DNA of 64,000 nt. Source: Acetobacter aceti NBRC 14818 (GTDB lineage Bacteria; Pseudomonadota; Alphaproteobacteria; Acetobacterales; Acetobacteraceae). Below are positions 35,988 through 44,163 of the stretch, piece after piece. The stretch's first letter is position 1. Each line of letters starts with the position of its first letter. The notes below the pieces were generated by a model, which saw nothing but the letters and a program-made list of their open reading frames with translations, made no database searches and had not been told where the DNA came from. A program made the position numbers and the translations under genes. The stretch lies in the NCBI RefSeq assembly GCF_000193495.2, contig NZ_AP023410.1:1364001-1428000 (forward strand), in the 5' to 3' direction.

Positions 35988-37276
35988 ATGCAGGCAAATA
36001 CCCGGTTCTGTGCCGGGATTGTCCTGACCTGTTCTGGCCACAGGGCAGCGCAGCCGTTTCGCGCTGCCCCAACTGCGGTTCCCGGCGGCTGGTTTCCCAC
36101 CCTGAACTGACGCGCCTTTCCATCGTCCATATTGATTGCGACGCCTTTTTCGCCAGCGTCGAAAAGCAGCGCCGTCCTGAACTGAAGGGGAAACCTCTTC
36201 TCGTGGGCGGCACAGGGGAGCGCGGGGTCGTGAGCACGGCCTGCTATATCGCCCGCCTGAACGGCGCCCGCTCCGCCATGCCGATGCGCCGCGCCCGCGC
36301 ACTCTGTCCGGACGCCGTTATTCTTCCGCCCGACATGTCGGCCTATCGGGCCGTGGCCGAAAGCATCCGGGTCATGATGCGGGAACTCACCCCGCTAGTG
36401 GAAGTAAAGTCCATCGACGAAGCAGTACTGGACCTGTCCGGCACACGGGAACTCCACGGCGCGCCACCCTGTGTCGTGGTCGCACGACTGGCGCAACGAG
36501 TGGAGAGGGAGCTGGGCGTGACGATTTCGGTCGGCCTCGCCACGAATACCATGATGGCCAAACTCGCCGCCGGAATCGACAAGCCGCGCGGTTATGGCGT
36601 GATTGGTTCGGAAGCGCGGGAGTGGTTGGCGGATAAACCGGTCAGACTTTTACCCGGTATCGGCAAGGCTCAGGAGGACTCCCTGCAAAAGCGTGGCCTT
36701 GTAAAACTGGGCGCGATCGCCGCCCTGACGCCTGAAGAAGCGCTGCGCCGACTGGGACCGCGTGGACCGGAGCTGGTGGCGCGAGCGCGGGGAGAAGGCT
36801 CTCGAAAGGTCACGCCTTTCCATCCGGTAAAATCTGTCAGCACCGAAGTGACATTCTCGCGCGATATCCAGGATGCGACCCTGCTGGAACGGGAATTGTG
36901 GGATCTCTGTGAACAGTTGGCGCTACGTCTGAAGCGCAAGGAAGTCTCGACGCAGGGGATCTCGCTCAAACTGCGCACGGCCAGTTTTCACACCCGCAGT
37001 CGGGCGATGAAGCTGCATACACCAACTGTTCTGCCAGACCGCCTGTTTCAGGCCGCCCGCCCTCTCCTCGCAGCGGAAGTCGGCGATACGGCCTTCAGAC
37101 TGATCGGTCTCGGTTCAAACGGACTGGCGCCGCTGGATGATGCCGATCCGCCAGACCTTGCTGACGAACAGACGCAGAGCCGGGTTGCCATGCAGCAGGC
37201 TATTGACGCCCTGCGCTCGCGATTTGGGAAAGCTGCCATTCAGCGCGGGCGGGCGCTGGGCGACAGGTCTGAATAG
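35957..37276 (+). CDS. dinB: DNA polymerase IV (Y family) with N-terminal zinc ribbon
   Basis: A 439-residue translesion polymerase. Residues 18-48 form a zinc ribbon (LCRDCPDLFW and RCPNCGSRRL, two CxxC pairs) found on alphaproteobacterial DinB variants and absent from the E. coli enzyme. The polymerase core has IVHIDCDAFFASVEKQ and the catalytic KSIDEAVLDLSG, where Val replaces the usual Tyr. VSVGLATNTMMAKLAAG-type palm residues and the helix-hairpin-helix LLPGIGKAQEDSL follow. The C-terminus lacks a clear beta-clamp motif. ATG 35957 overlaps the kinase gene by 31 nt, with GGGGGG upstream. Confidence 0.91.
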   Translation: MALGHRGYPLNAGKYPVLCRDCPDLFWPQGSAAVSRCPNCGSRRLVSHPELTRLSIVHIDCDAFFASVEKQRRPELKGKPLLVGGTGERGVVSTACYIARLNGARSAMPMRRARALCPDAVILPPDMSAYRAVAESIRVMMRELTPLVEVKSIDEAVLDLSGTRELHGAPPCVVVARLAQRVERELGVTISVGLATNTMMAKLAAGIDKPRGYGVIGSEAREWLADKPVRLLPGIGKAQEDSLQKRGLVKLGAIAALTPEEALRRLGPRGPELVARARGEGSRKVTPFHPVKSVSTEVTFSRDIQDATLLERELWDLCEQLALRLKRKEVSTQGISLKLRTASFHTRSRAMKLHTPTVLPDRLFQAARPLLAAEVGDTAFRLIGLGSNGLAPLDDADPPDLADEQTQSRVAMQQAIDALRSRFGKAAIQRGRALGDRSE

Positions 37277-37292
37277 GTCCTGCGCGGGCTGC

Positions 37293-37676
37293 TCAGACGT
37301 GAAAACTCATCCCGCAGCCGCACCGACCTTTTTCATTGGGATTACTGAACACAAAACCGGACTCGAAATCGCCCATCTGATAGTCCATCTGTGACCCGAT
37401 CAGAAACAGCACCGCCTTCTGGTCGATCAGCACCGTGACACCCTGACTGGTGACACGCTCATCGCCGGGCGTCCCCGCCTCATCGACGAAGTTCATGTCG
37501 TAGGCGTGGCCAGAGCACCCTTTGGTGCTGACCGAAATGCGCAGCAACTGTCCGACGTTCGCTCCTTTATACAGTTCCCGCAGACGGTCAGCAGCTTTCT
37601 CCGTAAGCGTGATAACCGGCGGGAGCTCACGAACCGGACGGGAAGGAGCCTGGCCTGCTGAAGTCTGTGTATTCAT
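37293..37676 (-). CDS. sufA: A-type Fe-S carrier protein (SufA/IscA/ErpA family)
   Basis: A 127-residue A-type carrier that receives Fe-S clusters from SufBCD and hands them to target proteins. The three conserved Cys are in STKGCSGHAYDMNF and RCGCGMSFHV. LLRISVSTKGCSG and YQMGDFESGFVFSNPNEKG are family blocks. Residues 1-25 are an extra Pro/Ser-rich tail. ATG 37676 has GGAG 8 nt upstream. It is the last gene of the SUF operon, 16 nt after sufT, and is convergent with dinB. Whether it should be called SufA, IscA or ErpA cannot be settled. Confidence 0.9.
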   Translation of the reverse strand: MNTQTSAGQAPSRPVRELPPVITLTEKAADRLRELYKGANVGQLLRISVSTKGCSGHAYDMNFVDEAGTPGDERVTSQGVTVLIDQKAVLFLIGSQMDYQMGDFESGFVFSNPNEKGRCGCGMSFHV

Positions 37677-37692
37677 CTCGGCGTCTCCGAAC

Positions 37693-38145
37693 TCAGAACA
37701 TGTTGAGGGCAAGGCGGGCCTCGTCGCTCATGCGCGACATATCCCACGGCGGATCCCACACGACATCGACCTCCGCAGAGGTAACGCCCGGCACCTTTTC
37801 CACGGCCTCACGCACCTGCACGGGCAGTTCCTGTGCGCTGGGGCAGTTGGGAGCCGTGAGCGTCATTTCAACTTTCACGCGGCCATCATCATGCAGGTCA
37901 ATCGCGTAGATCAGGCCAAGCTCATAGATATTCACCGGGATTTCCGGATCATGCACGGTTGCGATCGCATCGACGACGGCATCTTCCGATGGCGCACCAG
38001 TCGTAGCCGGCTGCACTTCTCCATCGGGCGTCCAGTGCGCAACCTGCCCCTGCTGGGCTTCCGCAGCATCCTTGTTTTCAACTGACAACTCGGTGTCCTG
38101 CGGCGTCATCTTGCGTTCGTCCTGTGCGGGCATGATATCGGTCAT
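37693..38145 (-). CDS. sufT: SUF system protein SufT (MIP18/DUF59 domain)
   Basis: A 150-residue protein with an N-terminal low-complexity region of ~60 residues (Gln/Glu/Asp-rich) and a DUF59 domain. VVDAIATVHDPEIPVNIYEL is the family hallmark, followed by VEMTLTAPNCPSAQELP with the conserved Cys, and VDVVWDPPWDMSRMSDEARL. SufT helps mature Fe-S proteins when demand is high. It overlaps sufU by 4 nt (ATGA), so translation is coupled. ATG 38145 has the site GGGGGAGG upstream. Confidence 0.9.
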   Translation of the reverse strand: MTDIMPAQDERKMTPQDTELSVENKDAAEAQQGQVAHWTPDGEVQPATTGAPSEDAVVDAIATVHDPEIPVNIYELGLIYAIDLHDDGRVKVEMTLTAPNCPSAQELPVQVREAVEKVPGVTSAEVDVVWDPPWDMSRMSDEARLALNMF

Positions 38146-38576
38146 TGAGTGAGCGCCTCCCCCAGCGCTGTCCAGGGCAATGTCGCACACCGCAGGCGGG
38201 AGCGATGGGTTCTCAAAGGGCGAAATGCCTGCAACCCCACGGGTAAAACATCCTCGTCCGCAACCATGTTCTGCGAAGAAGGGGTCTCAAGCATATCGGT
38301 AAACCGACACCCCAATTCAAGAGCATCAGTCACGGAACGGCCTGTCACGGCTTCCGCCATCAGGTCAGCGGAGGCCATGCAGATCGCACAACCGCGTGTC
38401 TGGTGACGCACAGCGTCAATGGTCCCGGCGGTCGCGCGCAGTGAGAGCGTCACGCGATCGCCGCAGACCGGGTTATTCCCCTGCACCCTCGCCGTTTCCT
38501 CTTCCACGCTCCCCGAAAACTCAGGCTTGCGGGAGCGGGAGAGAATCAGTGCGTCGTAACAGGATGATCCGTCCAT
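38142..38576 (-). CDS. sufU: SUF sulfur-transfer/scaffold protein SufU
   Basis: A 144-residue SufU-type protein, which takes sulfur from SufS as a zinc-dependent partner (in Bacillus) or was described as a scaffold. The conserved Cys are in NNPVCGDRVTLSL, RGCAICMASADLM and LRCATLPWTAL, matching the SufU Cys-Asp-Cys-Cys set. ATG 38576 follows the sufS stop by 7 nt and gives a family-like start; the frame runs 16 codons further up. Having SufU in place of SufE is a point of note for the sulfur-transfer step. Confidence 0.9.
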   Translation of the reverse strand: MDGSSCYDALILSRSRKPEFSGSVEEETARVQGNNPVCGDRVTLSLRATAGTIDAVRHQTRGCAICMASADLMAEAVTGRSVTDALELGCRFTDMLETPSSQNMVADEDVLPVGLQAFRPLRTHRSRLRCATLPWTALGEALTQ

Positions 38577-38583
38577 GACCGGC

Positions 38584-39795
38584 CTATACGAAAAGCTGCC
38601 GGATACGCTTGAGCGTTTCCGCAAGTGTATCGATTTCTTCTTCGGTCGTATAAATGCCGAAGCTGGCGCGCGCCGTGGCCGTTAACCCCAAGCGATGCAT
38701 CAGGGGTTCGGCACAGTGATGCCCTGCCCTGACTGCGATCCCGTTCCGGTCCAGCAGCGTGGCGATGTCATGGGGATGCACATCATCCATTGTAAAGGAG
38801 ATGACCCCACCACGCTCTTTCGGCTTTCCGATAACCGAGAAACCCGGAACCTCAGGCAGCACGCGCAGGGCATGCTCTGTCAGGGCGGCTTCATGCGCAC
38901 CGATGGCCTCGTAGCCAATGCTCTCGACCCAGTCGATGGCGGTGCCAAGGCCAACAGCTTCCACAATCGCCGGTGTGCCTGCCTCGAACTTTGCCGGAAT
39001 GGGTGCCCAGGTGGACTTTTCGAACGTCACGCTCGAAATCATGTCGCCACCCCCCATGAAAGGCGGCATGGCTTCCAGTAGTTCCCGACGCGCCCACAGC
39101 ACACCAATGCCCGTCGGTCCATACAGTTTATGGCCGGTAAAAGTATAGAAATCGACACCAAGTTTCTGCACATCGACCTTGCGATGCACGACAGCCTGAC
39201 TGCCATCGAGCAGGATTTTTGCCCCAGCGTCGTGCGCCATCGTCACCAGACGCTCGGCCGGCGTGATGGTGCCCAGCACGTTCGACATATGCGTGATGGC
39301 GACCAGAGCCACCTTGCCGTCTGACAGCAGCCGACCATAGGCATCCAGATCGAGATCACCGTCATCTGTGATGGGCGCGACACGCAGCTCGATCCCGACC
39401 CGATCACGCAGCATCTGCCACGGCACCAGATTGGCGTGATGCTCCATCTCGGAAATCAGCACAGCCTGTCCCGGCTTCAGCAAACTGCCATAGGAATAAG
39501 CGACAAGATTGATCGCCTCAGTGCTGTTGCGGGTAAAGACAATCTCCTCACGCGCACCGCCAAGGAAGGACGCCACGCGGTTGCGGGACGCCTCATAATC
39601 CTCCGTCGCCCGCTCGCTCATCCAGTGCAGACCACGATGGATGTTCGCATATTGCGAGCGCATCATTTGCGACATGGCGTCTATGACAGCATCCGGCTTC
39701 TGGGCGGAAGCAGCACTATCCAGAAAAACCAGCGGCTTTCCATGGACCTTTTCCGACAGGATCGGAAACTGCGCTCTGATGTCTGCGATATTCAT
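38584..39795 (-). CDS. sufS: Cysteine desulfurase SufS
   Basis: A 403-residue PLP enzyme that releases sulfur from cysteine as a persulfide for cluster assembly. The PLP Lys is in FYTFTGHKLYGPTGIGVLW. The reactive Cys lies in IAVRAGHHCAEPLMHRLG. FLDSAASAQKPDAVIDAM at the start and TEAINLVAYSYG also match group II desulfurases. Its start overlaps the sufD stop by 4 nt. Confidence 0.96.
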   Translation of the reverse strand: MNIADIRAQFPILSEKVHGKPLVFLDSAASAQKPDAVIDAMSQMMRSQYANIHRGLHWMSERATEDYEASRNRVASFLGGAREEIVFTRNSTEAINLVAYSYGSLLKPGQAVLISEMEHHANLVPWQMLRDRVGIELRVAPITDDGDLDLDAYGRLLSDGKVALVAITHMSNVLGTITPAERLVTMAHDAGAKILLDGSQAVVHRKVDVQKLGVDFYTFTGHKLYGPTGIGVLWARRELLEAMPPFMGGGDMISSVTFEKSTWAPIPAKFEAGTPAIVEAVGLGTAIDWVESIGYEAIGAHEAALTEHALRVLPEVPGFSVIGKPKERGGVISFTMDDVHPHDIATLLDRNGIAVRAGHHCAEPLMHRLGLTATARASFGIYTTEEEIDTLAETLKRIRQLFV

Positions 39796-41093
39796 GCAGT
39801 TTTCTCCGCTGCACCAACACGCTGGCTCAAGGCCGTTGCGAGTGTCTGATGCAGCACTGTCCGCAGCATTTCATCTTCAACAAGGTCAACGGCTTCAACC
39901 AGAAAAGCCTCGACCAGCATCTGACGCGCCTGATCGTCAGGAATGCCACGGCTTCGCAGATAGAAAAGCTGGTCGTCATCCAGCGCGCCGACTGTCGCAC
40001 CGTGGCTGCATTTGACGTCGTCTGCGTAAATCTCAAGCTCTGGCTTGGCATTGATCTCAGCCGACGGTGACAGCAGCAGCGCCTGATTCATCTGGTAGCC
40101 ATCGGTCTTCTGCGCAACACGTTCGACCAGAACCTTGCCCTGAAACACGGCCCGCGAGTGATCAGACAGAACATTGCGCACGGTCTGACGCGAGATGCAG
40201 TCGGGTGCCGCGTGCGCAATCACGCTGGTAATGTCGCCAACCTGCGAAGCCGCAAGAAGCTGTGCGCCATTCACATGCACCGCAGCGTGATTGCCATGCA
40301 TCGTGGCATGCACTTCATGACGCGCCAGCACGGAGCCGAGACCGAGTGTGAAGCTGTCATAAGCAGCCCGCACGGCGATATCCGCATAGACCGTCGCCAG
40401 ATGAACAGCGTTCTCGGCTTCCTGCTGGATCTTCACATGCGTCAAATGGGCTTTTTCGGCAATCGCACAGCTCAGAACCGGATTGTGCAGATAAGCACCT
40501 GCGTTTTCAGAAGCCGCGATTTCGATAACCGAGAGAGAAGCGCCCTCGCCCAGCGTGATGCTGTGACGCGGATGAAACGACACATCGCTATCCGTGCCAA
40601 GCGCCAGAGAGACGAGCACGAGCTGTCCAGCCTGCTTGCCGGGAGCCACTGTGATCTGCACACCGTCATCGGCCAGCGCGGTGTTCAGCGCAACCATGCC
40701 TTCACGGTCAGGAGACGCCAGGATGCCGAAATCCGGTGACTGAACGAAGGATGTGCAGGACACGCCTTCCGGCAGGTCTGTCGATGACAGTGACGGCGCA
40801 AACCGGCCATTCACCAGCACCAGCCGGGGAAGCGCCGCAATCGCTGCATCCGGTGGCAGGATACGCGTCAGCGCAGCCTGAGCCGCGGATTCATCAAAGC
40901 CGACGGGTGCATCAGCAAAAACACGTCCTGAGAGCGCGCGTAGATTGGTGTAATGCCACGCTTCGACACGCGGTGTCGGAAGCCCCGTGCGGGCCAGAGC
41001 GCCAGCGGCAGCCTTGCGATCCTCGCCTTTCACATCGGAAAGACGGGCCGCAAACGGCTCAAGACTCAGCGTGATCGGTGCGATGGCGTTCAT
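39792..41093 (-). CDS. sufD: Fe-S assembly protein SufD
   Basis: A 433-residue scaffold partner that forms SufBC2D with SufB and SufC. The C-terminal core of parallel beta-strands and the ending are typical: AEINAKPELEIYADDVKCSHG and GALDDDQLFYLRSRGIP followed by QARQMLVEAFLVE. The N-terminal helical domain contains RVEAWHYTNLRAL. Both ends overlap neighbouring genes by 4 nt (sufC and sufS). Confidence 0.95.
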   Translation of the reverse strand: MNAIAPITLSLEPFAARLSDVKGEDRKAAAGALARTGLPTPRVEAWHYTNLRALSGRVFADAPVGFDESAAQAALTRILPPDAAIAALPRLVLVNGRFAPSLSSTDLPEGVSCTSFVQSPDFGILASPDREGMVALNTALADDGVQITVAPGKQAGQLVLVSLALGTDSDVSFHPRHSITLGEGASLSVIEIAASENAGAYLHNPVLSCAIAEKAHLTHVKIQQEAENAVHLATVYADIAVRAAYDSFTLGLGSVLARHEVHATMHGNHAAVHVNGAQLLAASQVGDITSVIAHAAPDCISRQTVRNVLSDHSRAVFQGKVLVERVAQKTDGYQMNQALLLSPSAEINAKPELEIYADDVKCSHGATVGALDDDQLFYLRSRGIPDDQARQMLVEAFLVEAVDLVEDEMLRTVLHQTLATALSQRVGAAEKTA

Positions 41094-41860
41094 GCCGCCT
41101 CCTTGAGAAAGGCTGCATAACCTTCCTCATTGATCTGCTTGGCCAGTTCCGGACCGCCACTGCGAATGATGCGCCCCTTCGCCATGACATGCACCCGATC
41201 CGGACCGAGATAATCGAGCAGTTTCTGATGGTGCGTGATCACCAGCGCCGAGAAGTCCGGTGAGCGCAGGTTCTGCACGCCTTCTGCGACAATCCGCAGC
41301 GCATCCACGTCGAGACCACTATCCGTCTCATCGAGAATGGCCAGTGTTGGCTGAAGCATGGTCATCTGAAGCACTTCGTTGCGCTTCTTCTCACCACCGG
41401 AGAAGCCGACATTGACGTTACGCTTGAGCATGTCGTCAGCCATGGAGAGATTCTTCGTGGCGGCGCGCACAGCTTTCAGAAATCCGACAGCATCCAGCTC
41501 CGGCGCGTTACGTGCACGGCGGACCGCGTTGACTGCGGTGCGCAGGAAGTTGGCGTTGTTCACGCCCGGCAGTTCCACAGGCGACTGAAAGGCAAGGAAG
41601 ATACCGGCAGCAGCCCGCTCTTCCGGCTCCATGGCCAGCAGATCCTCGCCCTTGAACAGGGCCGATCCTGCCGTGACTTCATAATCCTCACGACCAGCAA
41701 GCACATAGGACAGGGTGGACTTGCCACAGCCGTTCGGCCCCATGATCGCGTGCACTTCACCCGGTGGGATGACCAGATCAACACCGCGCAGGATTTCCTT
41801 AGGGGTGCCATCGGCGTCGATGCTGGCGTGCAGGCCGGAAATCTTCAGTAATTCGCTCAT
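41090..41860 (-). CDS. sufC: Fe-S assembly ATPase SufC
   Basis: A ~256-residue ABC-type ATPase that powers the SufBCD scaffold. Walker A is GPNGCGKSTLSYVLAG, the signature is GFSGGEKKRNEVLQM, Walker B is LAILDETDSGLDVDAL and the switch His is in VITHHQKLLDYL. ATG 41860 (MSELLKISG) is the family start; the frame continues seven codons further up. It ends in the sufD start (ATGA overlap). Confidence 0.95.
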   Translation of the reverse strand: MSELLKISGLHASIDADGTPKEILRGVDLVIPPGEVHAIMGPNGCGKSTLSYVLAGREDYEVTAGSALFKGEDLLAMEPEERAAAGIFLAFQSPVELPGVNNANFLRTAVNAVRRARNAPELDAVGFLKAVRAATKNLSMADDMLKRNVNVGFSGGEKKRNEVLQMTMLQPTLAILDETDSGLDVDALRIVAEGVQNLRSPDFSALVITHHQKLLDYLGPDRVHVMAKGRIIRSGGPELAKQINEEGYAAFLKEAA

Positions 41861-41883
41861 TTCTTCCATTCCTCTCCGCACGT

Positions 41884-43374
41884 TCAGCCAACGCTGCCTT
41901 CAAGACTGATCTGCAACAGCTTCTGCGCTTCCACGGCAAACTCCATGGGAAGCTCCTTAAGAACTTCTTTGCAGAAACCATTGACGATCAGACCAACGGC
42001 ATCTTCCTGAGAAAGACCGCGCTGACGGCAGTAGAACATCTGGTCTTCGGAAATCTTCGACGTGGTGGCTTCATGTTCCACACGCGCCGTCATGTTCCGG
42101 CTTTCGATATAAGGCACAGTGTGCGCGCCGCACTGATCGCCGATCAGCAGACTGTCGCACTGGGTAAAGTTCCGCGCACCAGACGCTTTCGGCATGATCT
42201 TCACCTGCCCGCGATAGGTGCTGTCAGACTTTCCGGCGCTGATCGTCTTGGCGATGATCGTCGAACGGCTGTTCCGGCCCAGATGGATCATCTTGGTGCC
42301 TGTGTCGGCCTGCTGGTGATTGTTGGTCACCGCCACCGAATAGAACTCACCCACGGACTCCTCGCCCTGCAAAATGCAGGATGGATATTTCCATGTAATG
42401 GCCGAACCGGTTTCCACCTGCGTCCATGAAATCTTGGCGCGCGCACCACGGCAGGCGCCACGTTTGGTGACGAAGTTGTAGATGCCGCCACGTCCATTCT
42501 CGTCGCCCGGATACCAATTCTGCACCGTGCTGTATTTTATGGACGAGTCTTCCATCGCCACCAGCTCAACGACCGCCGCGTGAAGCTGGTTCTCGTCACG
42601 CATCGGTGCAGTGCAGCCTTCAAGGTAGGAGACGGAAGCGCCGTCTTCGACAACGATCAGTGTCCGCTCGAACTGGCCCGTGTTTTTGGCATTGATACGG
42701 AAATAGGTGGACAGCTCCATCGGGCAGCGCACGCCCTTCGGCACGAACACGAACGAGCCGTCCGTAAACACTGCCGAGTTCAGGGCTGCATAAAAATTGT
42801 CGGCAACCGGCACAACGCTGCCGAGATACTGTTTCACCAGATCCGGATAGTCGCGGATCGCCTCCGAAATCGGGCAAAAGATCACGCCTGCTTCAGACAG
42901 TGTCTTGCGGAAGGTCGTAGCCACGGACACGCTGTCGAACACGGCGTCCACCGCCACCGGCAGACGGGCTTCCTCGCCCTCCGGCACTTCCACGCCCGCC
43001 AGCATCGCCTGCTCGTGCAGCGGAATGCCCAGCTTCTCGTAGGTCCGCAGCAGTTCTGGATCGACTTCTTCCAGAGACTTCGGGCCGTCCTTCTTCTTCG
43101 GGGCGGCATAATAATGCACGTCCTGATAGTCGATCGGCGGATGCGTGACCTTCGCCCAGGTCGGCTCTTTCATCTTCAGCCAGGAGCGATAGGCCGCGAG
43201 ACGCCATTCCAGCATCCATTCCGGCTCTTCCTTGCGGGTCGAGATCAGGCGGATGATGTCTTCGTTCAGGCCTTTCGGCGCGACATCCATCTCGATGTCG
43301 GTCTCAAAGCCCCATTCATAGGAGGACTTGCCGAGCTTCTCGACCTGTTCACGGGTTTCTGTAACGGCTGGCAT
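41884..43374 (-). CDS. sufB: Fe-S assembly protein SufB
   Basis: A 496-residue scaffold subunit on which clusters form. The core is evident: [39 protein letters not shown] with the conserved Cys, and [19 protein letters not shown] near the end. The region [19 protein letters not shown] marks the SufB N-terminus. GGAGG lies 10 nt before the ATG. Only 6 nt separate it from the regulator gene upstream. Confidence 0.96.
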   Translation of the reverse strand: MPAVTETREQVEKLGKSSYEWGFETDIEMDVAPKGLNEDIIRLISTRKEEPEWMLEWRLAAYRSWLKMKEPTWAKVTHPPIDYQDVHYYAAPKKKDGPKSLEEVDPELLRTYEKLGIPLHEQAMLAGVEVPEGEEARLPVAVDAVFDSVSVATTFRKTLSEAGVIFCPISEAIRDYPDLVKQYLGSVVPVADNFYAALNSAVFTDGSFVFVPKGVRCPMELSTYFRINAKNTGQFERTLIVVEDGASVSYLEGCTAPMRDENQLHAAVVELVAMEDSSIKYSTVQNWYPGDENGRGGIYNFVTKRGACRGARAKISWTQVETGSAITWKYPSCILQGEESVGEFYSVAVTNNHQQADTGTKMIHLGRNSRSTIIAKTISAGKSDSTYRGQVKIMPKASGARNFTQCDSLLIGDQCGAHTVPYIESRNMTARVEHEATTSKISEDQMFYCRQRGLSQEDAVGLIVNGFCKEVLKELPMEFAVEAQKLLQISLEGSVG

Positions 43375-43380
43375 GACCCA

Positions 43381-43878
43381 CTATCCTCCAAACGTCCCGG
43401 CCGTTGCGGCCGTCACCTTATTGCCTTGCGGCGCAGTGCCTGCGGACACCGTCTCATCTGATCGTCTGCGACCCGGTGCATTGCTCATCTCGGCCATCCG
43501 GGCGATGGAAATGCCGGACAGCGTGTCGCGGATGGCGTCATTCACTACATCCCAACTGCCGTAAAGAGTGCAGTCACCATTGTCGCACCCAGCCCCGCCA
43601 GTGACGCATGCCGTCAATGAAATCGGCCCATCCACAGCGGTGATAACCCGTGCTATGGAGATTTCTTCCGGTTTCAGGGCCAACCGGTAACCGCCACGTG
43701 CGCCCCGCTGCGAGACGAGCAGGCCGTCAGAGGCCAGCGCCTTGAGCACCTTAGCCACAGTCGGTTCCGGCACGCCGGTCTCGACCGCAAGGGCCGGTGA
43801 CGTGACAACGCCATCGTGCCGTCCGAGGTTAACGAGGGTCAGAACAGCGTAATCCGCCAGTTTCGACAGCCTGAGCAT
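43381..43878 (-). CDS. SUF operon Rrf2-family regulator
   Basis: A ~165-residue Rrf2-type regulator, the first gene of the SUF operon. The N-terminal winged helix has LRLSKLADYAVLTLVNLG and GVPEPTVAKVLKALASDGLL, then SQRGARGGYRLALKP. Three Cys that would bind an Fe-S cluster are in SLTACVTGGAGCDNGDCTLYG. By analogy with IscR and SufR it should repress the operon when it holds a cluster. ATG 43878 gives the standard Rrf2 start; ATG 43911 is an alternative with an 11-codon extension. An inverted repeat lies just upstream. Confidence 0.92.
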   Translation of the reverse strand: MLRLSKLADYAVLTLVNLGRHDGVVTSPALAVETGVPEPTVAKVLKALASDGLLVSQRGARGGYRLALKPEEISIARVITAVDGPISLTACVTGGAGCDNGDCTLYGSWDVVNDAIRDTLSGISIARMAEMSNAPGRRRSDETVSAGTAPQGNKVTAATAGTFGG

Positions 43879-43913
43879 GGTTTCCGTCCGTTGCGGCGGA
43901 GCTTCCGCCATTG

Positions 43914-43930
43914 AGGACCAAAACGGTCCT
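43914..43930. promoter_or_regulatory. Inverted repeat in the SUF operon leader, candidate operator
   Basis: AGGACC-AAAAC-GGTCCT is a perfect 6-bp dyad with a 5-bp spacer, 36 nt before the chosen start of the Rrf2 regulator gene. A further AGGAC lies 6 nt beyond it. The position suits autoregulation by this regulator, but binding is inferred. Confidence 0.4.
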
Positions 43931-44063
43931 GTTTAAGGACAGATGGAACGCCGCAAGCCCGGCGTCAAGCTCAAAGCCTCGTGAGAGATCACAGCAGAGC
44001 GCAATGCTGCACCCTGCCATGAGTAATACCCGGCCAACCCGTCAGATCTCTTTAATCAAAAAA

Positions 44064-44108
44064 GACCTAGGGGCTCCGCCCCATACCCCGCCAAAGGCTT
44101 GCCTTTGG
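44064..44108 (-). terminator. Double hairpin terminator after ppc, probable dispersed repeat
   Basis: Reading on the - strand, CCAAAGGC-AA-GCCTTTGG (8-bp stem) is followed by GGGGC-GGA-GCCCC (5-bp stem) and then CTAGGTCTTTTTT. The T-run makes it a good Rho-independent terminator for the ppc gene. The motif 'ggggctccgcccc' next to 'ccaaaggc' looks like the short extragenic palindromic elements that occur in many copies in Acetobacteraceae, from general knowledge; only one copy is seen here. Confidence 0.6.
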
Positions 44109-44163
44109 AAACCGTTTGTCGGCAATCAACCTGCAAGGTCGTTGCCGCACAAAGGGCCGTCTA

